From Halonotius pteroides (GTDB lineage Archaea > Halobacteriota > Halobacteria > Halobacteriales > Haloferacaceae): a stretch of 64,000 nt of DNA. Of this stretch, positions 51,865 to 60,653 are shown in pieces. Made by a program: the position numbers and the translations under genes. The first letter of the stretch is position 1; every line of letters begins with the position of its first letter. Location: the NCBI RefSeq assembly GCF_003605635.1, contig NZ_QMDW01000003.1:124001-188000 (forward strand), given 5' to 3'. The notes under the pieces were generated by a model. That model was not told the origin of the DNA, did no database searches, and saw only the letters and a list, made by a program, of their open reading frames with translations.

Positions 51865-53172
51865 CTACGCCCGTCGGATCAACCACACCGTCAATCCCAA
51901 CGCAATCGCCTCAAAGCCGGCCAACAGCACGAACAGCGTCGTCTGCGAGCCGTAGGTGAGCGCGGCCCCTGCCAGCGACGCCCCCAGCGCGCCGATCCCG
52001 AAAATGGCGAGATAGGTAAACCCAAACGACAGCCCCCGGTAGGCCGGCGGCGAGTACTTCGCAATCGTCGCCTGACTCAGCGGTTGGAGGCCGAACAGCG
52101 CAAAACCCAACGCGACACTGATCGCCAGCAACGTCGGCAGCGACCCCGAAGCGGGGACAAACAACAGCGCGATCACGACGAGCAGCGTCAACATTCCTGC
52201 CAGCCCCCGCTCGGGCTCGATAGCGTCGGTGAGTTTGCCGCCGACGTACTGGCCGGCAACACCGACCGCCAGCAGGCCGGCATACAGGTATTTCGAGAGG
52301 TCGAACTCGCTGGCCGCCGGGCTGTCGGCAACCGGGCCGATGGCGGCTGCCGGATCGACCGCGAGCAACGGATCAAGCACGTCGCTCAACACCTCCGGCA
52401 GGAACGTTACCATTCCCCGATAATACAGTCCGTTGAACAACACGAGCACGAAGACGGTCAGAAAGCCCGTGGTAAACAACCCACCAGAAGCGGTCACAAA
52501 CGACGCCAGTGAGTCGACATCCGACGCGGTGGCGGTGTCGCTCGCGTCGTCTTTGCCCGCGTCGACAGCGCGCTCGCCGCTCTCATCCTCGCCAGCGGTT
52601 CCGTCGTCGTCGATAGCGGCGGTTTCGTCGAAGGTAACCGTCAGGCCGACAGCCCCGGCGATGAACGCCGGGATGGCCAACAGCACAACCGCGAGTCGCC
52701 ACTCGACGATGACCAACAGCAACGCGGTAAGAAACGGCCCCCCAGCGATGCCGACGTTGGCGGCCATCCCGTGGTAGGCGAAGGCCGCCCCGCGCTCGTC
52801 GGCTCCCTTGCTAATCAGCGTCAACCCGGCGGGGTGGTAGACGCTGGCAGCGAGTCCCCAGACCGCCAGCGCGACGGTAATGCCGGCGACGCCGGGCAGC
52901 AGCCCCAGCAGAATGAACGCCGACCCCATCCCAAACAGGCAGGCAACGATGAGCCGCCGAGAGCCGAACCGATCGACCAACACGCCGCCGGGCAGTGCGC
53001 CGACGCCGAACAGCCCGTAGCCGACGGCGACGACCGTTCCCAGCGTCGCCGATGTAACCGAAAACTCCACGAGCCAGACGGTCAGCAAGATCGGCACCGC
53101 TAACTCGTAGGTATGAACCATCGCGTGGCCGGCCATCGCAAAGCCGGTGATCGCCCGGTCGTTGGCGTTCAT
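51865..53172 (-). CDS. Major facilitator superfamily transporter
   Basis: A 435-residue membrane protein with about 12 helices and a hydrophilic acidic loop (about residues 190-225) after the sixth helix. The N-terminal half has VLVDRFGSRRLIVA, the MFS loop 2-3. The substrate is not evident; it resembles fosmidomycin-resistance-like or sugar-type efflux transporters in organisation. No partner genes are adjacent. Confidence 0.85.
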   Translation of the reverse strand: MNANDRAITGFAMAGHAMVHTYELAVPILLTVWLVEFSVTSATLGTVVAVGYGLFGVGALPGGVLVDRFGSRRLIVACLFGMGSAFILLGLLPGVAGITVALAVWGLAASVYHPAGLTLISKGADERGAAFAYHGMAANVGIAGGPFLTALLLVIVEWRLAVVLLAIPAFIAGAVGLTVTFDETAAIDDDGTAGEDESGERAVDAGKDDASDTATASDVDSLASFVTASGGLFTTGFLTVFVLVLFNGLYYRGMVTFLPEVLSDVLDPLLAVDPAAAIGPVADSPAASEFDLSKYLYAGLLAVGVAGQYVGGKLTDAIEPERGLAGMLTLLVVIALLFVPASGSLPTLLAISVALGFALFGLQPLSQATIAKYSPPAYRGLSFGFTYLAIFGIGALGASLAGAALTYGSQTTLFVLLAGFEAIALGLTVWLIRRA

Positions 53173-53463
53173 CGGTCACCGTCGATGACAACCTCATGAG
53201 TGGTCACGACACATCGGTATTACTGGCGGTCGTTCAATGCGCTTTTCATTCGTCTCGCGGGCTTCGCCCCGACGGTTGCTGTCACGGTTGGCGACGCCTC
53301 ACTCGGTATTGCGATGAGTCATCCGTTGCACAGCGTCGGATTGAACCGGCGATGTCGAACCGTCAACGGGGTCGATGCGACCGCGTTCACCGCCCACGTC
53401 TGTCCGCCGTGTGTCTGACACTTCCAGTACAGCTTTACCAATCCAGCCAACATATATTTTATA

Positions 53464-54270
53464 ATGGGTTCCTTTGATGACGTTCTTGCTGACATCATGG
53501 CAGATATCGACAGCGTGTTCCTCTTTTCGCCCAACGGGGCGTTCTACGAGCGGTTTGCGGACATCGACGATGTTGTTGTCGTCGCCGGGGAGAACACCGT
53601 CGAGGCTGAGACCTTCGTTGAACTCCCGATCGAATTCACCGGTATCAGGGATCGCATCCGATTCGGCATCGAGGGGGCGATGGATAATAACCTCGTCGAG
53701 GAGGGCAACACCGTCGCCTGCTTCGGTTCGATTTTCGCCGGTGACGCCGACTCGGCTGTCCGGGTACGGGTCAGCGAAGATATGCGGTCGGGCCTCTACG
53801 ACCTCTTTACGAACTCTCGTGCCGACCCGAACGTCATCCGCGACGTGTTCGATGTCGCCCTTGAACTCGGCCGGAAAGGCCAGAAGGGCAGCCCAGTCGG
53901 CGCGCTGTTCGTGGTCGGCGACGCGGGCAAGGTGATGAACAAGTCTCGTCCGCTGAGCTACAACCCCTTCGAGAAATCCCACGTCCATGTCGGCGATCCC
54001 ATCGTCAACGTGATGCTCAAGGAGTTTTCGCGCTTGGATGGCGCGTTCGTCATCTCCGATTCCGGGAAGATCGTCTCCGCCTACCGCTACCTCGAACCGA
54101 GCGCGGAGGGCATCGACATCCCAAAAGGTCTCGGTGCTCGCCATATGGCCGGCGGTGCGATCACCCGTGACACCAATGCAACGGCGATCGTGCTGTCGGA
54201 ATCCGATGGACTGGTCAGAGCGTTCAAAAGCGGCGAGCTTATACTCGAACTTGATCCAGAGGAGCACTGA
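53464..54270 (+). CDS. dacZ: Diadenylate cyclase (DacZ type)
   Basis: A 268-residue archaeal diadenylate cyclase, which makes c-di-AMP from two ATP. The DisA_N domain is at the C-terminal half, with DGA at 192-194 and GARHMAGGAITRD at 224-236 in place of the RHRAA-type motif. In haloarchaea c-di-AMP is essential and linked to osmotic homeostasis. ATATATTTTATA lies directly before the ATG at 53,464, so the true start may be the downstream ATG at 53,497. The next gene, a mechanosensitive channel, starts 5 bp after its stop. Confidence 0.92.
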   Translation: MGSFDDVLADIMADIDSVFLFSPNGAFYERFADIDDVVVVAGENTVEAETFVELPIEFTGIRDRIRFGIEGAMDNNLVEEGNTVACFGSIFAGDADSAVRVRVSEDMRSGLYDLFTNSRADPNVIRDVFDVALELGRKGQKGSPVGALFVVGDAGKVMNKSRPLSYNPFEKSHVHVGDPIVNVMLKEFSRLDGAFVISDSGKIVSAYRYLEPSAEGIDIPKGLGARHMAGGAITRDTNATAIVLSESDGLVRAFKSGELILELDPEEH

Positions 54271-54275
54271 TCGAC

Positions 54276-55061
54276 GTGTCCGTCCTCCAACTTGTGCTCC
54301 CCGACTGGCTGGCGGTCATCTCCACACGCCTGTGGGCTGCCGCCGTGATCGTCTTGTCAGGGATCGTTCTTGGGTATCTGACGATGCTTATGGGTCGTCG
54401 CCTGCTGTACCGTCTCGGCATCGACGACGCCGTTGAGGGCACAGCCGTTGAGCGAGCGGCCGGCGAATACGGCACCTCGACGGTCGGCCTCATCACCAAG
54501 CTGGCGGGCTACTTCGTGATCATCCTCTCGGTGTTTATCGCCGGCACGTTCAGCAATATTCAGTTTGCTGACCTCTTTTTGCGGGCGGCGGCGGTCTTCC
54601 TCCCACAGCTCGCGACCGCGCTGCTCATCCTCGTCGTCGGGATCATCATCGGCGATAAGATCGAGGTGTTGGTCTCCGAACGCCTCCGGGGGATCAAACT
54701 CCCTGAGATCGGCGTTATTCCGGCAACCGCCCGCTACAGCGTCCTCTTTGTCGCCACCTTGATCGCCCTCGGTCAGATCGGCGTCGCCACGAACGCGCTG
54801 ATCGTGCTGTTGGGTGCCTATGCCTTAGCCCTCATCGTCTTCACCGCGATTGCGACCCAGGAACTGCTGGCCTCCGGTGCGGTCGGCGTCTATCTCCTCC
54901 TCACGGAACCATACAGCATCGGCGACGAGGTCGCTGTCGCCGGTCAACAGGGGATCGTCCAAGAGATCGATCTCTTTGTCACCCGCATCGAGACCGACGG
55001 CGAGGAACATATCGTCCCGAATCGAACCGTGCTTCAGGACGGCATCGTTCGAGTGCAATAA
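54276..55061 (+). CDS. MscS-like mechanosensitive channel (osmotic)
   Basis: A 261-residue membrane protein with about five hydrophobic segments followed by the MscS beta domain (TEPYSIGDEVAVAGQQGIVQEIDLFVTRIETDGEEHIVPNRTV). GTG at 54,276 is used. The distance to dacZ is 5 bp, so the two are co-transcribed. Osmotic-stress channels are typical c-di-AMP targets in bacteria; here the link is inferred from position. Confidence 0.85.
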   Translation: MSVLQLVLPDWLAVISTRLWAAAVIVLSGIVLGYLTMLMGRRLLYRLGIDDAVEGTAVERAAGEYGTSTVGLITKLAGYFVIILSVFIAGTFSNIQFADLFLRAAAVFLPQLATALLILVVGIIIGDKIEVLVSERLRGIKLPEIGVIPATARYSVLFVATLIALGQIGVATNALIVLLGAYALALIVFTAIATQELLASGAVGVYLLLTEPYSIGDEVAVAGQQGIVQEIDLFVTRIETDGEEHIVPNRTVLQDGIVRVQ

Positions 55062-55137
55062 CATCCGTCGATTGCTGTACCAGCGGTGTCGCTACTGTCG
55101 TCAGCCACGGATTTCGTGTTACACACTACCGCAGCGA

Positions 55138-56292
55138 CTAGCCGCTATCCTCGCCGAGCAGCTGTTTGGAGGCTTCCTCGGCGTCGCCGTTCCCGACCGC
55201 GGAGTTCGCCAGCAGTCGACCACCGATCTCAGCGGGGCTGATAACGCGGTCGGCCCCGGCGTGGCGGAGTTTGGCGACGTTTTCTCGCTGCATCGCAGCC
55301 GCGAGGACGGTCAGGTCGTCGGTGAGCTGTTTGGCGGTGAGAATCGCCAACGCGTCTTGGGCGTCGTTTTCAGTGGCGGCGATCGCCGCCCGGGCGTCGG
55401 TGATTCTGACCTGTTGCAGCGGGGCTTCATCGCTCGGTTCGGCTGTCAACACGGCGATATCGCGCTCTGCGAGCCGCCGGGCCGCAGTCTCGTTTGTTGT
55501 GACAACGGCAAACTGGGTCTCGTCGCCGAGATGTTCGATAATCGGTTCGGTCAGATCCCCATAGCCGAGGAGGATCACATGATCGTCGAGGAGGTTGAAC
55601 TGGCTGTCTGTCATACGTCCGAGTGCTTTCGAGAGTTGGGCTTCGATCGCGGGCGTCAGCAGGACACCGAGAGCGACCGCAAAGGCGGCGACGTTGATCA
55701 CCAACACCGACACCGAAAACAGCTTACCGAACTCCGAAGTGGCGGTTACGTCGCCGTAGCCGACGGTGCTGGCGGTGACGATGGTGTAGTAGAAGGCGTC
55801 GGTCAGCGTCGTCACTCCAGTGAACTCCTCGCGAAGCGCGTAGGAGCCAACCGTTCCATAAGAGATCGCTGTGACGAGAGCCACACCGGCGGCCAACTGC
55901 GTTGGTGACGGCGAAAACGAGCGATCAAACCGCGGCCGATTGAGGAGTAATGCCGGCACCGCGATGAGTGATAGTCCGACCAACGGCAGCGAGAACGTCG
56001 ACACCTGCAGCAGCCCTTGGATCGCCGTGATCGGGAGCAACACGACCGTCGCATACCAGCCGATCCGAAAACGGCTTTTCAGTGCATACGCACCCCCAAG
56101 CATCGTAAACCCGGTTAGCGTCCCGGTGAAGCCGACCGTTCGCCGCACCGCTGTCGGCACGACCGCGGCGAGTTCGCTGTCAACGCCGCCGGTCGTGATA
56201 TGGACGAGGCCGATCATAATCGACAGGATGGCGACGGCGAACGTCAGCAGGATCGACGCTCTGACGCTCACCCACTCCCGTGTCCACGTCAT
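55138..56292 (-). CDS. Potassium channel with RCK_N (TrkA-N) domain
   Basis: A 384-residue protein. The selectivity filter TVGYGD (176-181) is flanked by pore helices; residues 20-120 form additional membrane helices. From about 235 on the RCK_N domain begins with VILLGYGDLTEPI (GxGxxG-type nucleotide-binding motif). No RCK_C (c-di-AMP-binding) part is present. It faces the dacZ-mscS pair (convergent), forming an osmotic or K+ neighbourhood. Confidence 0.9.
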   Translation of the reverse strand: MTWTREWVSVRASILLTFAVAILSIMIGLVHITTGGVDSELAAVVPTAVRRTVGFTGTLTGFTMLGGAYALKSRFRIGWYATVVLLPITAIQGLLQVSTFSLPLVGLSLIAVPALLLNRPRFDRSFSPSPTQLAAGVALVTAISYGTVGSYALREEFTGVTTLTDAFYYTIVTASTVGYGDVTATSEFGKLFSVSVLVINVAAFAVALGVLLTPAIEAQLSKALGRMTDSQFNLLDDHVILLGYGDLTEPIIEHLGDETQFAVVTTNETAARRLAERDIAVLTAEPSDEAPLQQVRITDARAAIAATENDAQDALAILTAKQLTDDLTVLAAAMQRENVAKLRHAGADRVISPAEIGGRLLANSAVGNGDAEEASKQLLGEDSG

Positions 56293-56659
56293 CGAGGTGG
56301 CTTCGGGTGGCTGACCACTAATACACCCCGGATTGTCACCACCGACCGAACAGTGCGGCCGTCACAGCCACTACTGACGACTGGCAGACGCCGCGGTGTC
56401 GCCGCCGATACGGTGATTCTCGTTATCGACGACAGGGATGTGCCGCTGCTGTCGCCGACTGAGGAGAGTCGGCTGCCGACGGTGCCCGCCGAACCGCAGG
56501 CCGACCGCCAGTTTGCAACGCTGCTGGGTGGTGTCGACGAAACGATCTATGCACTTGTCCGTCCGGACGTATCGCAGAGGCTGGAAGCCCGAGCGAAATC
56601 GGTCGCCGTTCGGAGTCAGCGACCGAAGCCGACGACACGGCGGCATCGTCGCACGCTGC
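56293..56659. other. Gap with a possible degraded ORF
   Basis: On the plus strand one frame reads VILVIDDRDVPLLSPTEE, then VPAEPQADRQFATLLGGVDETIYALV (about 56,410-56,565), which looks like real acidic protein rather than antisense. However it has no good start, and the downstream part becomes Arg-rich and runs antisense into the acyltransferase gene. A decayed gene is the simplest reading. Confidence 0.3.
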
Positions 56660-57226
56660 TCAGGAACCAGCGTCACCCGCACCGTCATTTCTGTGGGTCG
56701 CCTCGCCGCCATTGATCGGTTCCGCCGGCACACCCGCGACGGTCGCGCCGGCCGGCACGTCACGCGTCACCAGCGAGTTGGCCGCGACCTGCGCGCCATC
56801 GCCGATCTCGACGCCCGGCAGCACCGTTGCGCCCGCGCCGATCATCGCCGCCTCACCGACAACGACATCGCCAAGCCGGTATTCGTCTTGAAGAAACTCA
56901 TGGCAGAGCAGCGTCGCGTCGTAACCGATGATCGCGTGGTCGCCAACGGAGATGCGCTCCGGCCAGAACACATCCGGTGTCGCCTCAAGCCCCCACGAAA
57001 CGCCGGTGCCAACGCTTGCGCCCAGCCGACGAAGCAGCCAGTTTTTCAGCCGCAGGCTCGGCGAGATACGGATCAGCCAGACAACCAGATAGTTGCGGAC
57101 GACCCGCCACGGCGACCGAATCGACGCCCACCCCCACAGCGAGTTGTGCGGGCCGACGGTCGACTGTCGCTGGAGGCGATCGTGGCGGCGCACGTCGTCG
57201 CTATCGTCGTGATCGGCTGACGGCAC
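56660..57226 (-). CDS. Left-handed beta-helix acyltransferase
   Basis: A 188-residue acyltransferase of the hexapeptide-repeat family (LbH). Repeats such as IGYDATLL, VVGEAAMIGAGATVLPGVEIGDGAQVAANSLVTRDVPAGATVAGVPAEPI are characteristic. The helical N-terminal part (about 25-75) includes a short amphipathic segment. It probably acetylates a sugar or other cytoplasmic acceptor; the substrate is unknown. It lies between a gap and purD. Confidence 0.88.
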   Translation of the reverse strand: MPSADHDDSDDVRRHDRLQRQSTVGPHNSLWGWASIRSPWRVVRNYLVVWLIRISPSLRLKNWLLRRLGASVGTGVSWGLEATPDVFWPERISVGDHAIIGYDATLLCHEFLQDEYRLGDVVVGEAAMIGAGATVLPGVEIGDGAQVAANSLVTRDVPAGATVAGVPAEPINGGEATHRNDGAGDAGS

Positions 57227-57275
57227 AGCTTGTCTTTTGAGCGGTGGCTACAAAAACATCGAGTGTGCCCTGCGA

Positions 57276-58562
57276 TTACTCGCCGCGAAGCTCGGCCATG
57301 TGGTCGATCCGCGACTGAACAAGATCTGGCTTGCCGATATCGTGGCGGATGTGGAACCCCTCACCGGCGGCCGCCAGCGCGCTCTTGGCGATCTCCTCGG
57401 CGGCACTGATGGAGCCAGCGCGACCAACAACTGCAAACGAGCGGGATGTCGTCGTGTGTAGCCCGTCTTCGCGGGCGTCGACGCTGGCGTAGAACAGCAG
57501 CCCGTCGCCGACCGTCTCCTCGTTGACCTCGATCTTTGCGCCGGCGTCAGGGTCGGTCGGGTAGCCGTCAGGCACCGCGTACTTACAGACCGTCGCCTCA
57601 CCCGAGAAGTCGAGTTCCGGGAGGTCGTCGCCGTTGCGGGCGGCGGTCAGCACATCGAGGAACGGTGTCTCAAGGATCGGCAGCGTGTTCATCGCCTCAG
57701 GGTCGCCAAAGCGGGCGTTGAACTCGACGACCTTCGGCCCCTCTGTCGTCAGCATGAACTGCCCATAGAGGACGCCCTTGTAGTCGGGCACCGCCGCGAC
57801 CGTCTGCTCCATGATGTCGACGGCGGCTTCGTAGTCGCCGTCCTGCATGAACGGCAGTTGGGAGCCGGTATCGCTGTAACTGCCCATCCCGCCCGTATTG
57901 GGGCCTTCGTCGCCCTCATAGGCGCGTTTGTGATCCTGCACGGCTGGTGCCGTTCGCAGATCGCCGTCAGCGACGAAGGCCTGGATCGTGAACTCCTCGC
58001 CGATCAATCGCTCTTCGAGGACGACGCCCTCGTAGTCGGACTCCTGTAGATAGGTCTTGGCCTCCTCGCTGGTCACCTGATCGCCGATGACCTTCACACC
58101 CTTCCCGCCGGTGAGGCCGACCGGTTTGACCGCCAAGTCGCCGTCGTAGTCGTCGATGAACTCGCAGGCGGCGTCCATGTCATCGAAGGTCTCGAAGACC
58201 GGACACCCTGGGATGTCGTTGTCCTGCATGAACTGCCGCTGGAACGCTTTATCGGTTTCAATTCTGGCCTCCGCAGCCTGTGGGCCGAAGGTGTAGATCC
58301 CCGCCGCGTCGAGTTCATCAGCGACACCTGCTTGCAAGCCGGCTTCCGGGCCGACGATGGCGAGGGTTGCGTCGATCTCTTCGGCGTACTCGCGGATCGC
58401 CTCGGCATCGGTGCCGTCGATCTGCTCGAACCCATCGGCGAGGTCGGTGATGCCGGGGTTGCGGTTGCCGGCAACAGCGTACAACGAACAGTCAGGAGCC
58501 AACGCGCGGGCGATCGCGTGTTCGCGGCCGCCACCGCCGACTAACAGCACGGTTTCACTCAT
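57276..58562 (-). CDS. purD: Phosphoribosylamine--glycine ligase
   Basis: A 428-residue ATP-grasp enzyme joining phosphoribosylamine to glycine, the second step of purine synthesis. The N-terminus VLLVGGGGREHAIA and the ATP-grasp blocks KPVGLTGGKGV and NTGGMGSYS are diagnostic, and FNARFGDPEAM marks the Mg/ATP site. Located 69 bp downstream of purA on the same strand. Confidence 0.96.
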   Translation of the reverse strand: MSETVLLVGGGGREHAIARALAPDCSLYAVAGNRNPGITDLADGFEQIDGTDAEAIREYAEEIDATLAIVGPEAGLQAGVADELDAAGIYTFGPQAAEARIETDKAFQRQFMQDNDIPGCPVFETFDDMDAACEFIDDYDGDLAVKPVGLTGGKGVKVIGDQVTSEEAKTYLQESDYEGVVLEERLIGEEFTIQAFVADGDLRTAPAVQDHKRAYEGDEGPNTGGMGSYSDTGSQLPFMQDGDYEAAVDIMEQTVAAVPDYKGVLYGQFMLTTEGPKVVEFNARFGDPEAMNTLPILETPFLDVLTAARNGDDLPELDFSGEATVCKYAVPDGYPTDPDAGAKIEVNEETVGDGLLFYASVDAREDGLHTTTSRSFAVVGRAGSISAAEEIAKSALAAAGEGFHIRHDIGKPDLVQSRIDHMAELRGE

Positions 58563-58631
58563 ACCCGAGAAAGACAGCGGCCCGCGTGTAAGTGTTACTT
58601 TGTCCGCTCAACAGGCAGCATCGGCCGCGAA

Positions 58632-59978
58632 CTACTGCTCAAATGGGTTGTCGAGCACGACCGTCTCGTCGCGGCCGGGGCCGACGCCAACCGCATAGAT
58701 CGGCGCGCCGACCGCCTCGCTGATGTAGTCGAGATAGGCTTGAGCGTTGGCCGGGATCGCATCGTACCCCTCATCGGCGACCGCACTCCAGTCGACTTCC
58801 GCCCACGGCTCGAAGGATTTGAGCACGGGCTCACAGTCGCCCCACCGTTCGGTCGTCGCCGGCATCGTCAGCAGTTCCTCACCATCGAGTTCGTAGGCGT
58901 GGCCGACGTTGATCGCATCGAGGCCGGCCAGCACGTCAATGTGGTTGACGGCGATGCCGGTAAAGCCGTTTGCGCGGGATGCGTGCCGCAACATCGGCAT
59001 ATCGAGCCAGCCGATCCGTCGTGGTCGGCCCGTTACGGTGCCGAACTCGCCGCCTTTCTCGCGGATGAAGTCCGCCAGCTCCTCTTCGCTGTCGGTGCCG
59101 TCGAGTTCGGTCGGCAGCGGGCCGGTGCCGACCCGGGAGAGGTAGGCCTTCACGATGCCGACAACCTCGCCTTGGCCGATGACTGTCGGCGCGACACCGG
59201 AGCCGACGGCCGCGCCGCCGGCGGTCGGATTTGAGGAGGTGACGTAGGGGTAGATTCCGTGGTCGATATCGATGGAGGTACCCTGGGCACCCTCGAAGAG
59301 GAGTTCGTCGTCGCCGGTGTGTTTGTCGCTGAGGAACTCGCCGGCGTTGACGGTCATCGACTCCGATCTGAGCCGCTCGCCGTATTCGCGGTAGGTTGCA
59401 AAGAGATGGTCGATATCGAAGGCGTCGGCGTGCTCGGAGTCTGCGATGTCGAGCCCGTAGATCTCCTCGGCGATGGCCCGTTTCTGCGGAACGGCGTATT
59501 CGAGGCGGTCGCGCAGCACGTCGGGATCAAGAAGGTCGCCGACGCGGATCCCGCGGCGACCCGCCTTATCCTCGTAGGTTGGGCCGATGCCGCGACCCGT
59601 GGTGCCGGCCGCGAGATCGTCGTCGCTTTTGGCCTCCTCCTCGATCCCGTCAAGAACGCGGTGATACGGCAGGATAACATGGGCTCGGCGAGCAAGTCGC
59701 ACATCCGGGTCAAGCCCTTGCTCGCGGAGGGTATCGAGCTCGTCAAACAGTGTTTCGGGATTGATCACACAGCCGTTGCCCAACACGCCGACCTTCCCGC
59801 GGATCGCCCCGCTTGGAACCAATGAGAGCTTATACTCCGTCTCGTCTTGGACAACAGTGTGGCCGGCGTTGTCGCCGCCCTGATACCGGACGACGACATC
59901 GCTGTCCCCGCCCCAGATGTCGACGAGCGCGCCCTTGCCCTCGTCGCCCAGCTGGGAGCCGACGATAGTTACGGTCAT
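58632..59978 (-). CDS. purA: Adenylosuccinate synthase
   Basis: A 448-residue PurA that converts IMP, GTP and aspartate to adenylosuccinate on the way to AMP. GSQLGDEGKGALVD gives the GTP loop, and the GDNAGHTVV, GTTGRGIGP and GTSIDIDHG segments are family motifs. The start at 59,978 (MTVTIVGSQ) removes 30 atypical upstream residues. purA and purD are adjacent on the same strand; purF lies 12 kb upstream. Confidence 0.96.
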   Translation of the reverse strand: MTVTIVGSQLGDEGKGALVDIWGGDSDVVVRYQGGDNAGHTVVQDETEYKLSLVPSGAIRGKVGVLGNGCVINPETLFDELDTLREQGLDPDVRLARRAHVILPYHRVLDGIEEEAKSDDDLAAGTTGRGIGPTYEDKAGRRGIRVGDLLDPDVLRDRLEYAVPQKRAIAEEIYGLDIADSEHADAFDIDHLFATYREYGERLRSESMTVNAGEFLSDKHTGDDELLFEGAQGTSIDIDHGIYPYVTSSNPTAGGAAVGSGVAPTVIGQGEVVGIVKAYLSRVGTGPLPTELDGTDSEEELADFIREKGGEFGTVTGRPRRIGWLDMPMLRHASRANGFTGIAVNHIDVLAGLDAINVGHAYELDGEELLTMPATTERWGDCEPVLKSFEPWAEVDWSAVADEGYDAIPANAQAYLDYISEAVGAPIYAVGVGPGRDETVVLDNPFEQ

Positions 59979-60267
59979 AACGACTGTGGATTTCCAACCA
60001 CCGGGTAAACAGATTACGGTACATCGCCCCGCCCAGCCGGGAGATGGGTCACCGTTGTTTAAACACATGCCGGCTGTGTTGTCGACCCCCTGTTGGCCAT
60101 CTCATTGCGGGTGCCCACCGTGGGAAGTCCGTATGACACGACGATTCCGCCTGTTGCCGTTGTTGTAACCCGAAGTGTTAATTCCTCTCACGACGACCGC
60201 CAACTATCGATCAGTCCGCTGTCCGACAGCAACACTTAAATCACGCCAAGACAAGTTAGCACATGTC

Positions 60268-60573
60268 ATGATTGACCGACTCGAAAAAGAAGTCGACATG
60301 CTCGAACGGCATCTCCAAGTGCTCCGGATGGTCATCGAAAACGAGCCCATCGGCATCGTTAAGATGTCCAACGAGACCGGCTACCCCCATCATAAGGTTC
60401 GGTACTCCCTGCGCGTCCTCGAAGAGGAAAACCTCATCGAGCCGTCCAGCCAGGGCGCGATTCAGACCGACCACACCGAGGAGTTTGTCGACGACCTCGA
60501 TAACAAGATCGACTCCATCGTCGACAAGCTGCGGACGATGCGTATCGACGACACCGCCGAGATCGAAAACTGA
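60268..60573 (+). CDS. Winged-helix protein (101 aa) with helical ends
   Basis: The 101-residue product has an N-terminal amphipathic helix (MIDRLEKEVDMLERHLQVLR), a winged helix (IGIVKMSNETGYPHHKVRYSLRVLEEENLI) and an acidic C-terminal helix. It resembles haloarchaeal transcriptional regulators of this size. A TATA-like CACTTAAATC is 26-35 nt before the ATG. Target unknown. It faces the large acidic protein at its 3' side. Confidence 0.8.
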   Translation: MIDRLEKEVDMLERHLQVLRMVIENEPIGIVKMSNETGYPHHKVRYSLRVLEEENLIEPSSQGAIQTDHTEEFVDDLDNKIDSIVDKLRTMRIDDTAEIEN

Positions 60574-60653
60574 CGCGTTCGATTGGTCGCTTGCGCGCTG
60601 TGGTGTTCTACGCTGTTTTGTGCCGCCCGTGGTAAAACCCGCGACCGCGTCGA

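Noticed and set aside
55138-56292. Direct c-di-AMP sensing by the K+ channel
   Set aside because: The RCK_C domain that binds c-di-AMP in bacterial channels is missing here, so only the gene neighbourhood supports a link.
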